A stretch of DNA of 64,000 nucleotides, from the NCBI RefSeq assembly GCF_905147045.1, contig NC_065899.1:7700501-7764500 (forward strand). The letters run 5' to 3'. Made by a program: the position numbers and the translations under genes. Under the pieces are notes generated by a model. It had not been told where the DNA came from, ran no database searches, and saw nothing but the letters and a program-made list of their open reading frames with translations. This DNA comes from Nymphalis io. Its lineage: Eukaryota; Arthropoda; Insecta; Lepidoptera; Nymphalidae. This document shows positions 27,101 to 36,100 of the stretch, in pieces (within the stretch, counting starts at the first letter, position 1; every line of letters starts with the position of its first letter).

Positions 27101-27489
27101 AACTCTCTAGAAAACTGTGATATTGTTTTTTCATCGTCCGTCCTGTAATCCTTTAGCGGATAGATGTATATCGTTATCTTATCGTGACCTCCTCTCCCAC
27201 ATTTGTATACGTTAAAGCAGCTCCAATAAGTGCAGTTTTCAGCGCGCGGAGACGACGTCCGAGATTCACTTAAAAGCGTCCGAACTGGTAAACTTGATGC
27301 ATCCAAATTTATAGTTTCATGAAAATCCCCTCGAGGCGTACTCCCCGTGAATATATTACACACAACGATTAACACCAGTGATACTACAATAAACAATAGT
27401 AGGCCGACGAAGAACCTATGATAAAGAATGTTCCTATACGATGTATACTTCGAATACTTGCTCGTTTTTAGAAAAGTCTCCGCAGCCAT
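11883..27489 (-). CDS. EXT2: Exostosin-2 (heparan sulfate polymerase subunit), complete, 7 coding exons
   Basis: Exons 27489-26954, 26111-25349, 22573-22390, 18774-18615, 15724-15604, 14893-14735 and 12101-11883 join in phase to 2142 bp, a protein of about 713 aa; human EXT2 is of similar size. The protein is a type II Golgi/ER membrane protein. It has a short cytoplasmic tail, one membrane helix at about residues 27-49, an N-glycosylation site NCT at 85, and cysteines at 86, 91 and 97. The exostosin (GT47) domain runs to about 400 and the GT64 domain from about 440 to the end. The GT64 part shows LTYDRV, the metal-binding DDD at about 534-536, the VLTGAAF block and CPEC near the C terminus. 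With EXT1 (Ttv) this family polymerises the GlcA/GlcNAc chain of heparan sulfate. The Drosophila orthologue is sotv. The start codon has good context and is followed by the expected tail-plus-anchor. No break was seen. Confidence 0.97.
12362..12535 (-). mobile_element. SINE family C, internally deleted
   Basis: The T-rich run and 'ggtggacgagcaaatgggac' at the left are joined directly to the 'gatatctgatgagtcggtgg' and 'aaagccctaccacc' end. The middle third present at 46097-46395 is mostly missing. Confidence 0.8.
12642..12759. repeat. Copy of the 8841-8965 segment
   Basis: Same orientation as the copy 3.8 kb away in the putative EXT2 downstream region; the similarity ends on both sides at the same bases. 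Confidence 0.85.
12893..13460 (-). mobile_element. LINE 3' end (reverse transcriptase C terminus plus 3' UTR)
   Basis: On the minus strand, an 88-codon open frame (13460-13194) contains LERLSFAVPRDGSR, FCLPHTRSNLGQHGPLYKML and INIFN. This is the shape of the C-terminal tail of Jockey/CR1-like LINE proteins. It is followed by about 290 bp of AT-rich 3' UTR ending in an A-rich run (complement of 12893-12901). The element looks 5' truncated upstream of 13460. Family assignment is by pattern memory. Confidence 0.6.
14735..14893 (-). CDS. EXT2: EXT2 exon 6
   Basis: It encodes exactly 53 codons: VLTGAAFHHKIW, the TYKMP block, then NCEDIAMNFLVANVT, the conserved GT64 core. The donor is GTAAAT. Confidence 0.95.
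14894..15603 (-). other. EXT2: EXT2 intron 5, contains a SINE
   Basis: About half of this 710-bp intron is one SINE family B insertion with its target-site duplication. Confidence 0.85.
15069..15411 (-). mobile_element. SINE family B insertion with 13-bp target-site duplication
   Basis: The direct repeats aggagcactgcca at 15069-15081 and 15399-15411 bracket a full-length reverse-oriented copy. The tail is a TTACTG-like short repeat rather than poly(A). The head has the A box (tggcccagtgg in the complement, about 15370-15384) and B box (cgggtttgaaccc). The target duplication is direct evidence of retroposition. Confidence 0.93.
15604..15724 (-). CDS. EXT2: EXT2 exon 5
   Basis: It encodes FDVWREFPDRIVGFPSRLH and SEWTNQISM. 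The acceptor is ACAG and the donor is GTAAGT; the exon ends in phase 0. Confidence 0.95.
15828..16110 (-). mobile_element. SINE family C, near full length
   Basis: A T14-type run leads into 'atagaataggaaggtggac'. The copy continues through 'gccaatgcgccaccaacc' and 'cactggctcactcacccttc' to 'aaagccctaccaccagtaag'. In the opposite direction it reads as an element with a poly(A) tail. It is very close to 46097-46395, so probably young. Confidence 0.88.
17790..17836. repeat. Inverted repeat, 18-bp arms
   Basis: The arm tccaggtaaagtaaaaaa at 17790-17807 is perfectly complementary to 17819-17836, with an 11-base loop. Confidence 0.8.
18318..18512 (-). mobile_element. SINE family B, heavily decayed
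   Basis: Order-preserving remnants: 'gcatattccacc', 'acataagcacctgaaaa', 'cttgtctggattcgaattt' and 'cattaag'. It is recognisable only against the better copies. Confidence 0.6.
18615..18774 (-). CDS. EXT2: EXT2 exon 4 (DDD catalytic motif)
   Basis: It encodes SEWPVVNKPLKV, NKLSNRFFPYDEIETE and the metal- and UDP-sugar-binding IDDDIVML. It ends GG|GTGAGT, and the split glycine codon is completed in exon 5. Confidence 0.95.
19461..19715 (+). mobile_element. SINE family B, decayed
   Basis: It begins 'gagccgggatgatgcattgg', keeps the B-box region 'ggagtccgggcaagca' and 'ggaaaacatcgtgaggaaac', and ends 'gagcccagcggtgaaat'. Confidence 0.75.
20413..20512 (-). mobile_element. SINE family B, 3' half only
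   Basis: It keeps 'taaatgtcccgatactgg', 'ctaaggcttctcc' and 'caccacactgctccaaag'; the tRNA-like head is absent. Confidence 0.65.
22034..22262 (-). mobile_element. SINE family B, decayed
   Basis: Remnants in order: 'ctacacgtggcaaaa', 'gacacattcaggttt', 'aatataagcacatg', 'gattgcccgaatttgaacc' and 'ttcagttaagattaacgtg'. Confidence 0.7.
22390..22573 (-). CDS. EXT2: EXT2 exon 3 (start of GT64 domain)
   Basis: It begins YGPVNPLFLP and carries FTAVILTYDRVDSLF and LVVWNNQKKQPPP, the expected opening of the GT64 domain. The GTGAGT donor leaves one base of codon 495. Confidence 0.95.
23883..24185 (+). mobile_element. tRNA-derived SINE, family A, with 12-bp target-site duplication
   Basis: The direct repeats tatgtgtttaaa at 23883-23894 and 24174-24185 flank the element. 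The head reads tgactgcctcgttggtctag (A box) and then 'gagttcaattcccaggtcgg' (B box). The body contains 'ggaatagagagtgcacctgt' and ends 'gaaatcggtctggagaacat'. Compared with 57709-58078 it lacks about 90 bp of the middle. Confidence 0.92.
24241..24490 (+). mobile_element. RTE-like LINE, C-terminal coding remnant
   Basis: Reading the plus strand with an early stop gives WKWAGH, EWRPRLGKRSVGR, TRWADDLKKVAGSGW, AQDRDGWRSMGEAF and QQWTAKG followed by a stop. This pattern is the end of the endonuclease/reverse-transcriptase protein of RTE-type LINEs in moths and butterflies. Only the last ~80 codons are present, so it is a dead 5'-truncated copy. Confidence 0.85.
25015..25051. repeat. Perfect hairpin, 16-bp arms
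   Basis: The arm ctcaaaaatcacgtac, a 5-base loop (attct) and the exact complement. It lies in EXT2 intron 2. Confidence 0.85.
25349..26111 (-). CDS. EXT2: EXT2 exon 2 (bulk of exostosin GT47 domain)
   Basis: It follows a TTTTTCAG acceptor and encodes residues 179-433, including GENHLIFNM, FDISLPLYSP, the KRCEYTTGKVFDYPE block and QCIPIIIAD. It ends before GTATGC in phase 0. Confidence 0.96.
26954..27489 (-). CDS. EXT2: EXT2 exon 1 (start, membrane anchor)
   Basis: It encodes residues 1-178 plus two bases of codon 179. It begins MAAETFLKTS, contains the membrane anchor and the start of the exostosin domain (ITIYIYPLKDY), and ends at a GTAAGT donor. Confidence 0.95.
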
Positions 27490-28028
27490 TTGTGATTTCG
27501 ACGTTTAAATTAACATTCTTAATTTAGATATGGCACCCATTATTAGGTACTTCGATTATTTCTCATTCAAAACTTCATAAATTTGTAAAACACTATACAA
27601 AGCTGAAGCTTTACTATAATTTTGAGAACTGTCGAGTGTCGACTGTCGCTGTGGGTGACGGTCGTCTGACAAATTTGACTAATGTAATGTTGACGGGCAG
27701 TGCAAGCACAGATTATAGTATTCTAATTAATATTAGAATAAATATAGTAAAATCTAATCTTTAAAAATGAAACGTTAATGTACCTTTTTTAAGTTACAAA
27801 TATTTGTTCAATACTTATTTAAAGAAATCCTGTATAAAAATAGTGAAATTAATATGAGTCGTGAACGTACCCATAATAAGTCTGTGACGTAAATATGTAA
27901 ACTTTCTTGTTTTTGTGTCAGTTTTGTGTTGTGCGTAGTTGTGGTTCAGTTTCTGATGGCTTGATTAATTTGATTAATATTTTATTTTTCTATTCCGATT
28001 ACATATTTTGGTTCGAGCTTGACCAGAA
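27490..28028. promoter_or_regulatory. Shared divergent promoter region of EXT2 and GNB1L
   Basis: 539 bp separate the two start codons, so both 5' UTRs and promoters must lie here or overlap. No clear TATA box or named factor site can be assigned. Part of the interval (27601-27720) is less AT-rich than its surroundings. Confidence 0.6.
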
Positions 28029-28178
28029 ATGGCTTTGCTACCACCTGACCCGGTTTATACTCTCAGAAATGTCGACAATTCGCCAGTATATTGTTTGGCA
28101 TTTAGCTTTTTACCAGGGGGACTCGAGAGGTTACTAGCCGGGTCGAAAAATGGATATGTTTATGCATACAACCTTCAG
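28029..28178 (+). CDS. GNB1L: GNB1L exon 1
   Basis: 50 codons, MALLPPDPVYTLRN to YAYNLQ, ending at CAG|GTGAGA. Confidence 0.93.
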
Positions 28179-29356
28179 GTGAGATCAAATATTCTAAGTA
28201 TAATAACGCTGTCTTTATTTTAAACTGCGTTGAACATTGTAACTGATGTATACGGCTTCTATCTATTGCGCCTTTCTTTGTTTACTACCCTCATTTTGTG
28301 ACCTAGAAAAATAACAGTTTAAATTTGCTCATACGCAAACAACGAATTTTATCTTGCACGTCGCAAAATATGTATGATAATCAAAACATTTGATTTTATT
28401 TACATTGTTTCAGTGTTATTTGATCCAAAAGTAAAGAGATAAAAGTTTCTGAATCTGTATATTTTCGTATCTGGTCATTGATTAGTGATAAACATTTTGA
28501 GCTGATCAAAAAATGTTAATGTTGTCTTTTGTTTCAGACACACCGGGTCCAGCAAAAAATCAAAGTTGGTCAAGCTCCCATTCTTCATCTCATTCATACG
28601 AACAACCAACTGATCACCCAAGAAAAAGGTGGAATTTACAAAATTTTTGCTCTTACTAATAGTGGCTACAAAGAACAACATACCATAGATAATGACTATC
28701 CTGGATTTTGTCGTTTTGATGCCAACACAAAACTCGAAATGCTCTTTGTACCTGATAGGGAATCCAAAATACACATTTACAATTTTTCTGGTGAAAAAAT
28801 AAATAGTTTGGTGCCAGAAAATGATTCTCCTAAACTCGGTGATCCAATGTGTTTAAAGCATATTGAATTTCCAAATGACCGGCCCCTTCTTCTGGTGGGC
28901 TATGAAGCAGGATGGCTCCTGCTATGGGATCTCAACACTAGTCAATGCATCAGCAAATTGCAAACTAAAGAATGTCCAATGTCAGTGGATTTCCATCTCG
29001 AGCAACAAAGAGGCATGATCGGCAATGTGTCAGATGTGATACAAATATTTAGCATAGGAAGGAAAGACTTGAGCTTGGCCCATAAATTGGATGTAAATAT
29101 CAAAAACCCTGGAATAAATAAAGTTTGTACAAGGAGTGATGGTAGAGTTTTTGCATCTGGTGGCTGGGATGGACACATCCGTATTTTCTCGTGGTTCTCT
29201 TTGAGGCAATTGGTAGTACTTACTGAACACAGACAAGCTGTGCAAGATGTTGTGTATTCCTCTCAAAAAGTTTCATTTTGGAATGCAAACATCATGGCAG
29301 CTGGGGGCCTTGATGGAGCAATAACTCTCTGGGATTTATACAACACTAAAAAGTAA
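28029..29356 (+). CDS. GNB1L: WD40 protein, GNB1L / ASTRA-associated protein 1 family, complete, 2 exons
   Basis: Exons 28029-28178 and 28538-29356 join in phase 0 (CAG|GTGAGA donor, TTTCAG acceptor) to encode about 322 aa; human GNB1L is about the same length. An in-frame TGA directly upstream (28020-28022) supports this ATG. The protein is made only of WD40 repeats. Visible repeat ends include GSKNGYVYAYNL (about 38-49), GYEAGWLLLWDL, GGWDGHIRIFSW and GGLDGAITLWDL near the C terminus; an N-terminal PVYCLAF strand opens the propeller. The family (yeast Asa1) is linked to the TTT/ASTRA complex that stabilises PIKK kinases. That role is family knowledge, not visible here. Poly(A) signals follow at 29615-29620 and 29637-29642. 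Confidence 0.92.
28538..29356 (+). CDS. GNB1L: GNB1L exon 2
   Basis: It begins THRVQQKIKVGQAP after TTTCAG and ends LWDLYNTKK and TAA. It carries most of the propeller. Confidence 0.94.
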   Translation, partial: THRVQQKIKVGQAPILHLIHTNNQLITQEKGGIYKIFALTNSGYKEQHTIDNDYPGFCRFDANTKLEMLFVPDRESKIHIYNFSGEKINSLVPENDSPKLGDPMCLKHIEFPNDRPLLLVGYEAGWLLLWDLNTSQCISKLQTKECPMSVDFHLEQQRGMIGNVSDVIQIFSIGRKDLSLAHKLDVNIKNPGINKVCTRSDGRVFASGGWDGHIRIFSWFSLRQLVVLTEHRQAVQDVVYSSQKVSFWNANIMAAGGLDGAITLWDLYNTKK

Positions 29357-29614
29357 TTTTTCATTATTTTCAAACAGTTCTCAAGGAAATCATGACATTA
29401 CCATCTATATTTCTTAGCTTCCAAGTTATATGTGAAGTTAATTTATATTATTCATTCCAAAAATTGAATGAATGTAAACTTTTGTAATGATCATCAAATA
29501 ATTTGAATACAAATAATTTTATTTTGCATTTACTTTAATTCCATTGTTAAAAACATTGCTACAAATCTATGAATATTTGATGTTTTCTATCATCAAATAT
29601 TCTATTATTTGGAA

Positions 29615-29642
29615 AATAAAAAGACTAGTTTTCCTTAATAAA
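29615..29642 (+). terminator. Poly(A) signals of GNB1L
   Basis: Two AATAAA hexamers (29615-29620 and 29637-29642) lie about 260-280 bp after the stop, a reasonable 3' UTR length. Confidence 0.55.
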
Positions 29643-31869
29643 ATGTTCAGTATAATTTTAAAATGAATCATTATTGCCTTCAATAGTTATAATAATTAAA
29701 TATGAAATGCTTTAATAATTGTCTTGTTACAATAATGGTGCATATAAGAAAGCCAATTAGATCTCTATTGTACAAATAAAATGGAAAATAATCTTAAAAT
29801 GTGGCCAAGTTGTTAGATGCTAAGAGAATTTGTTAAATGATATAGAAATGACTATTATGTTAATAATTTATAGCAATGTTTTCAGAGACATTAAAGCCTA
29901 TGAAATAATTTTATTTTTTTATTATTTACTTTAAAAATATCCTTTATTAGTCTTCCCTTTCCCAAGCATGATAAACTATGAATAAAAAAAAACTACTATA
30001 CACATATTATGAAGAGGTAATTAATTTAAATTTATTTTATTTGAGAATATTTTATCATTATCAAAACCATTTTTATATTATATAAATACTTGTTTTTGTT
30101 ATTCAATCTTACATTAAGTGTAAAGTCATTCAATGTGAGTAATAGGAAAATAATTTCTATCAAAGAACAGTTGTGCTCATTTGAGTCACACATGAATCAT
30201 TTATGATTACGTAAATTTATTTTCTCAGGTGCCCAGTTATATGATTTTTTTCTCGAATTTTCAGAATATTTTACACGCTTTGTTGATGTAAATAACATGT
30301 TGTGTTGCCATGTTATGATAATAATCTAAATTACAAACGGCTTAGTCTATTTTTAATCTTCATGTGATACATATTAGTTAGTTAAAATATACTTATACAG
30401 TTTTCGACGAATCCTTGAAATATTTTCATTTCCCAATTAAAATGTGTAAAATTTTTAGCCTCTTTATCGCTTCAATGCTCGAATATAACCGTGATCTTTG
30501 TTTATGATTAACGTGTACAACCATTAGGCCATCTGGGCTCTATTATTTGCGGTTATAATCATCTATCATTCGAACAACGTGGTGTAAAAGCTCCTAGGCT
30601 TTTCATCTAAAGGGGAGCAGGCCTTTGCTCAACAGTGACAATTGAAAATGAAAATTAGTTGTTCCTAATTTTTTGTTATTAAATAAAGTTTTAGTAAATT
30701 CCGTCTCAACCTAGTTGTATTAAGGATTAGCAAGGCAATTAACGTTTTTGTCTGAAATGGAAATGTAAAATTATTTTTTCATAAGCAAAGGGAGTACTTA
30801 CTTTTACTAATTTTGTCTCAATCCTGTTGTGCGTGAAATAATGTCTATGCCAACCAAGCCCAAGAAATATATATCGACAAAGAAAAATATTGGAAAGGAC
30901 CATTTCAAAAGATTTGAAAATTGTCTAAATATTTCCTTCAAACACTTAAACTGATGCGCGAGCGCATTAGATCTACAGATGAAAAAAACGACAGAGAATT
31001 TTTGATAAGCGTTTTATTTAATTTCTTAACGGATTTTTCTTTTCAATGAGTAGTTATTTTTTTTTGTTGACCGAAATTTTGGAATTGGCAGTGTTCTGTG
31101 TTACACTTGCATACTATAATATCTTCTGTGTGGTTGGCAGTTGGCTAGAATTCGTTGAAAATGGCGGTTTAGCCGAAATTCAGCCAGAGAGGCGTCTTTT
31201 CTAGATACAATTAACGGGAGACTATATTTTGTAAATACAATTTATACTTAAGATAATAAGTGGGTACTATGTGTGTGTATCATTGGAAACTGTCTTTTGT
31301 ATAATTATGAAATCATAAAAACACTTCCGCATTGTGTTTAGCTGTTACAAACTTTAACTAAAGAACAATCTTAACGTGGTACATGTCACTGTACTGCTGC
31401 GGTACTTGCAGCATGTAGCGTTAATAATTGTTTTGAGTTGATCTCACCCTTTTATTCCAGTCAAAAAGAGGTACCAACCTCAAGTCAAGAAAGTTGGTAA
31501 TTATTCTATATCGCTATTCCATTGCGGGTTGGTGGATGTTTCCTCAGAATGTTTTTTTTTCACCGCCGAATGAGAGTAAAAATAAAACTGTCATTCTTGT
31601 TTCAAAACAACGTTTGTAAATTATAAAATTTTAATTAATTTCGTAGAAGAAAATAAAATTATGCATTCTTACTTATACTTGTGTTTATTTGACATTGAAT
31701 AATGTTACTAATATCACATTTACAGTGCTCGCTAATTAAGTTAATGAGACATTCAGTTAAATGAGTAAGATCTTATATCTAGGACTAGCAAATTGAAAGA
31801 ATAATGAACTCTGTTCGAATTATAATGCTTTGTGATATGTATGAATGAAGATTATATTATTATATAGAA
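29643..31869. other. Spacer between convergent GNB1L and Sobp
   Basis: AT-rich, with no coding signal. It holds scraps of SINE family B at 30515-30535, 30590-30640 and 31508-31573, and a decayed SINE family A 3' part at 31085-31195 (actataatatcttctgtgtg, 'gtttagccgaaattcagcc'). Confidence 0.65.
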
Positions 31870-31875
31870 TTTATT
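31870..31875 (-). terminator. Candidate poly(A) signal of Sobp, very close to the stop
   Basis: AATAAA on the minus strand begins 14 nt after the TAA stop. If used, the 3' UTR would be only a few tens of bases. Another AATAAA lies near 31684-31689. Confidence 0.45.
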
Positions 31876-31889
31876 GGTATTAATAACAT

Positions 31890-33161
31890 TTACACTTGCA
31901 CAATTTTCCTCGTTTTAGGAATAAGTGAATCGTCATCGGTTGCTTCGACAAGCCTCCGTCGTTTCCTTAAAGGTCTTGATGATTCTGAAGGTTCCCTTGT
32001 CTTTGTTACGATTTTGGCCATTTTATTGCCTAGTCGCGTAATTTTAAACTTTGGTAATGTTTGTTCTGGGTTACTGACTTCAGTCGCTTCGTTGGACAAC
32101 TTGTCACTGTCTATTCTATCGTTGATATCTTTATTTGGATCAGATTGACTGGTTTTATCTAGTGCTTCTGTATTTACATCTACATCATTATCCATTCTGC
32201 AAACGTTTTCATTTTTTTTCTTATCCCCATTCATAGTAAAATCAAGAGGTCCTTCTACATCATCATTATTCACTTCTGTTTTGACTTTGTTAGATCGATG
32301 TGCTTGGATAAACGAAGATAATGGTATAGGAATGGGTATTGGTAGAGGTATTGGTAATATTACGGGGTAAGGAACAAGTACTGTTACTGGAGGAGCTTGA
32401 CCGATGGGTTGTGGGAAATTCATAGGCGGAAAAAGTCTTGGCCTCTCTTGATGCATCATTCCCGGAGGCGTTGGAATAAACCCTAGTCTTGGAACAAACA
32501 TTGGATGTCTATGCTCATTTATGTGACCATTATTGTTATCCACGAAAACAGGCGGTGGCATACCGAACATTGGGTTGGGGAAAGGGGGTGGTATCTGTTG
32601 GTTCATCGCACTCGGTGGAGAATGTATCGCATTGTTACTGACTGTAACCGATGAAACTGGCGAGGATCCGTCAATAGATGGACTGCGCATTCTCATATCC
32701 TGTGCTTTCGGTGTTGAGTTTTGCTGTCGAAGTGTTTGTGATGTCACTGTTGCCGAACATTTCGATGTCCTACGCTTTCGTAAGTTCATCTTCGTTCTTG
32801 AATCTTTTTTCCCTTCGGGTGACTTTTGAATACATCTTTCCTCAGGTGGCTTATTCATTAATTTTGCTGGTGGCGCAATTGTTATTAATGGAAGCGGAGA
32901 TTTTCTTTGGTTAGATGATGGATCCTTTTCGTTATTTTTTTTCTCGATAGATGGAGAACCTGAGCGTTCGGATGCTGGCGATACAGATCTACTTTTGCAG
33001 TTCTTGAGCCAAAGTTCTGGCGTGATTAGGTTTGATGATGACGAAGCGTTTACCAAGTGCGGATTAAGGTCTAAGTGCGCTTGCGTCTCTCGACAAAAGA
33101 TGTGCATTTTATATTGATTTAGACATTTGTCTGAGCAAAATTGAAGCTGTGTGGCACCATC
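31890..33161 (-). CDS. Sobp: Sobp last coding exon
   Basis: It starts DGATQLQFCSDKC after TTTCAG, carries the second FCS finger and the long disordered tail, and ends RKIVQV and TAA (423 residues). Confidence 0.95.
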   Translation of the reverse strand, partial: DGATQLQFCSDKCLNQYKMHIFCRETQAHLDLNPHLVNASSSSNLITPELWLKNCKSRSVSPASERSGSPSIEKKNNEKDPSSNQRKSPLPLITIAPPAKLMNKPPEERCIQKSPEGKKDSRTKMNLRKRRTSKCSATVTSQTLRQQNSTPKAQDMRMRSPSIDGSSPVSSVTVSNNAIHSPPSAMNQQIPPPFPNPMFGMPPPVFVDNNNGHINEHRHPMFVPRLGFIPTPPGMMHQERPRLFPPMNFPQPIGQAPPVTVLVPYPVILPIPLPIPIPIPLSSFIQAHRSNKVKTEVNNDDVEGPLDFTMNGDKKKNENVCRMDNDVDVNTEALDKTSQSDPNKDINDRIDSDKLSNEATEVSNPEQTLPKFKITRLGNKMAKIVTKTREPSESSRPLRKRRRLVEATDDDSLIPKTRKIVQV

Positions 33162-36100
33162 CTGAAACAATTTAAAAACATTTATAACTGTATATTCACT
33201 TTTTGATCAGAAAATACTGTAAACACAATATCTATTTCGAGATTTTTTTATGTTGAAAAATCTTTAAATAAGGTACCAATGAAATATGAAAACACCATTT
33301 AAATATTATTTATTTCTGTTTTTATTTTGTTACCTCTTTTTGTAACTGTCGGTTGTGCATTTAGTTTTAAGTTAATGTAAAGCGAGTTTTGAATGTGTGT
33401 TATGTACAACAGTTGAAGATCAAAATAAATAAATAAATATATATTAGCATATATAGATTGAAAAAATCATGTGAACAGAAGTAACAGAACAAATATGAAT
33501 GCCATTCGAAATGTCTTCAATATTCATGGGCAGCCCCTGAATATCCATGGGCTATTCAAGAAGCCCTAATGCCTCGTATTAAATATTCAGTCTGATTGCT
33601 TATGTAATTCCGTTAGTAATTAATATTATATTAGACACAATATTAATACTATGATCACATAACTGCGTAATTAATTTTAACAGGAATTGTTATTGTATTT
33701 ATGATACGTAGCGGAACACAAATGTGTTCCGCTACGTATCATAAAGGCAGTAGTATTTAGAAACTACGCGATGAAAAACGTGATTATTAAAACAATCATT
33801 ACGAGTTCTAGTTCCACCTGTTATTCCATAATCCTCTTTTACAATTAAAAATAACTTATACTGAACTTCATCCTTATATTATGATTCTCACCTGAAAATC
33901 CACATATGCGACTGTATGTCGTACGTGGCGACACCAGTCGCAAGTCTTGGCGCGCTTGAAATTAGCGCGGCGGGACTGACTAAAGCAAAGCTCTGAACAG
34001 AACGCCGCTCCAGCTTGTTGCAGCGCGCCACTTTCACTCGTTATGTTCTTGTTGCACCAGGAACATTCCTCGGCTGTGGAACAGAAATGCAAAACTATTA
34101 AAATTCGATATTTTTTTTAAATTAACAGTTTATTTTAATAATAAATCATTCATTATGTGAAACATCTATTGTTGCACTTTGAGTATAACACCGATTCGCC
34201 TATGCCGTTCTATGCTCTCAACTCCGACGTATCGCGTATACTACTTATAAATATACTACGTTACTATACATATATTATTATAAGATAATTAATAATTGTA
34301 TTATAAGAAAAATATATATGTTTAGTATATATTCTATATTTTTATTTCTTTGACTCAATATTTATTTATGTGTTATATTTGATTATAAATTCCTTGCATA
34401 ACCATACATTTTGCGGTTTTACATCAATTTGACGTGCAGTGACAGCCATATTCTTTCACATTTTAATTTGTATGTCATATTAGTTTTTCTAACATGTCCC
34501 ATATTACATTTTGTCTATATTAACTCCATTGGGTTATATCGTTGTTAAGCGTAATATAATACTTAACTGTGTATTATGTAACCTTTAGTTACAATAGCTC
34601 TGAGACATATAAAGCGCTTGTTTGTATCTTATTGCGTTAGCGGTTTTGATTCAAAATCATTTATTATTCTTGAATTAAATATACCTATTAGAATATAGTA
34701 TTTCTTAATTCTGTAGCCAAGCCTGTCTGTCATCAGCGGGTTTCCAGCACATTCAGGGTACCTACACAATTAGATGGGGTGAATGGCTATGTTTAATATG
34801 GAGAATAAATGTTTATATAAAGACAGAGTAGTTTTCTTAATGTTTTGTATTTTATTATAAGAAACAATTTGACCAACTATTTATTTATTTGTTTCATAAG
34901 TAGGTATTTATTTTACACTTACAATATACATATTATACTATATTAAGGGCGACACGCTAACGCAATAATTATATTAATTATTATTAATTATACACACTAT
35001 ATTTTCTATGTGGTCATAGTAATTTTAATGAGCTTTAATACAATTGTTATAAACTAGCTTAGCAGATAACGCAGACTAGGTAGATTTTAAAACATAGAGT
35101 CTTGAAACATGTATGATGATTGATTAACGTTTATATTGTAGCGTAACGGCGCACTAAAAGAGAGGGAAGGATTTTGTGTTTTCTTCCCTTCCATCTTCTA
35201 CTAATATATTCATATCTTCATGTTGCTAATGAGCTTCCAACCATATAATCTTAGATACCCAACATCTGATGCTACGTGCGCTTTAATCATAAACAGCGCG
35301 ACACAAAAATATACCGCAATGCGTTACTAAAACGGAATGGGTACTTCCGGCAGCGAATAAAGCTGATTTAAAAACAACCCTTATATCTCCTACGACTATC
35401 AAACACTAATCATTCTATTCAACCCTCTCCCATAAGTAGAACCATGGGGTCTCATCACAAACAAAGTGAAGTTGATTAAAAAAATGGTAATAGATGGCGT
35501 TATATGTATAGATTTGTTTTTATGTTCAAGTAAAATCAAAATACGAAAAAAATTAAATGCAAAAAACATATATTCTAACTTTAAAAAAATACTTAAAGCA
35601 AGCAAAAGAAAGTCATTGATAAATGTATAATGATTTTGAAGTTTTATAAAATTCATTTCTGGCGGCAATAATGGGTACTACGTTGTAATGGCACGATCTT
35701 TACTAAGAACTATATATCGTAGGTTCATAGATGACGCTCCAAGCTATTTTTATTTTGTATTTTGCTACTATGCAGAAATGCAAACTATTTTACATAAGTA
35801 ATAAAAAACTTTTTACTTATATTTAAAAAACAGTTTTGAAATGTAACTATACATTTTATATATTTTTTTGTTTTGTATAACTAGCAAAATTCAATAAATG
35901 TATATACATTTATTTGAATTATGGAAGTTTACTTCCAAGACTAAATAATTATAGATACTAAAGCAGTTTGCCTCTTCAATTCTTTCTTAGATTAATGGAA
36001 ATATTTGACATTTTAAAGAAAACTATCTTCTTGGATTTTTCGTGGATTCATTTTGGCTTTTGATTCCCAGTATTTCGAATGCTTTAACTCATCGCCGCGG

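Noticed and set aside
28475..28774. 99-aa minus-strand frame
   Set aside because: Shadow of GNB1L exon 2, without its own splice or family support.
32533..32829. 98-aa plus-strand frame
   Set aside because: Shadow of the Sobp last exon on the opposite strand.
33162..33170. TTG upstream of the Sobp last exon as an alternative start
   Set aside because: It lies within the intron acceptor (TTGTTTCAG); the phase-matched upstream exons show the true protein continues 5'.
33698..33745. microRNA precursor
   Set aside because: A perfect stem with a 2-base loop does not look like an animal pre-miRNA, which has bulges and a larger terminal loop.
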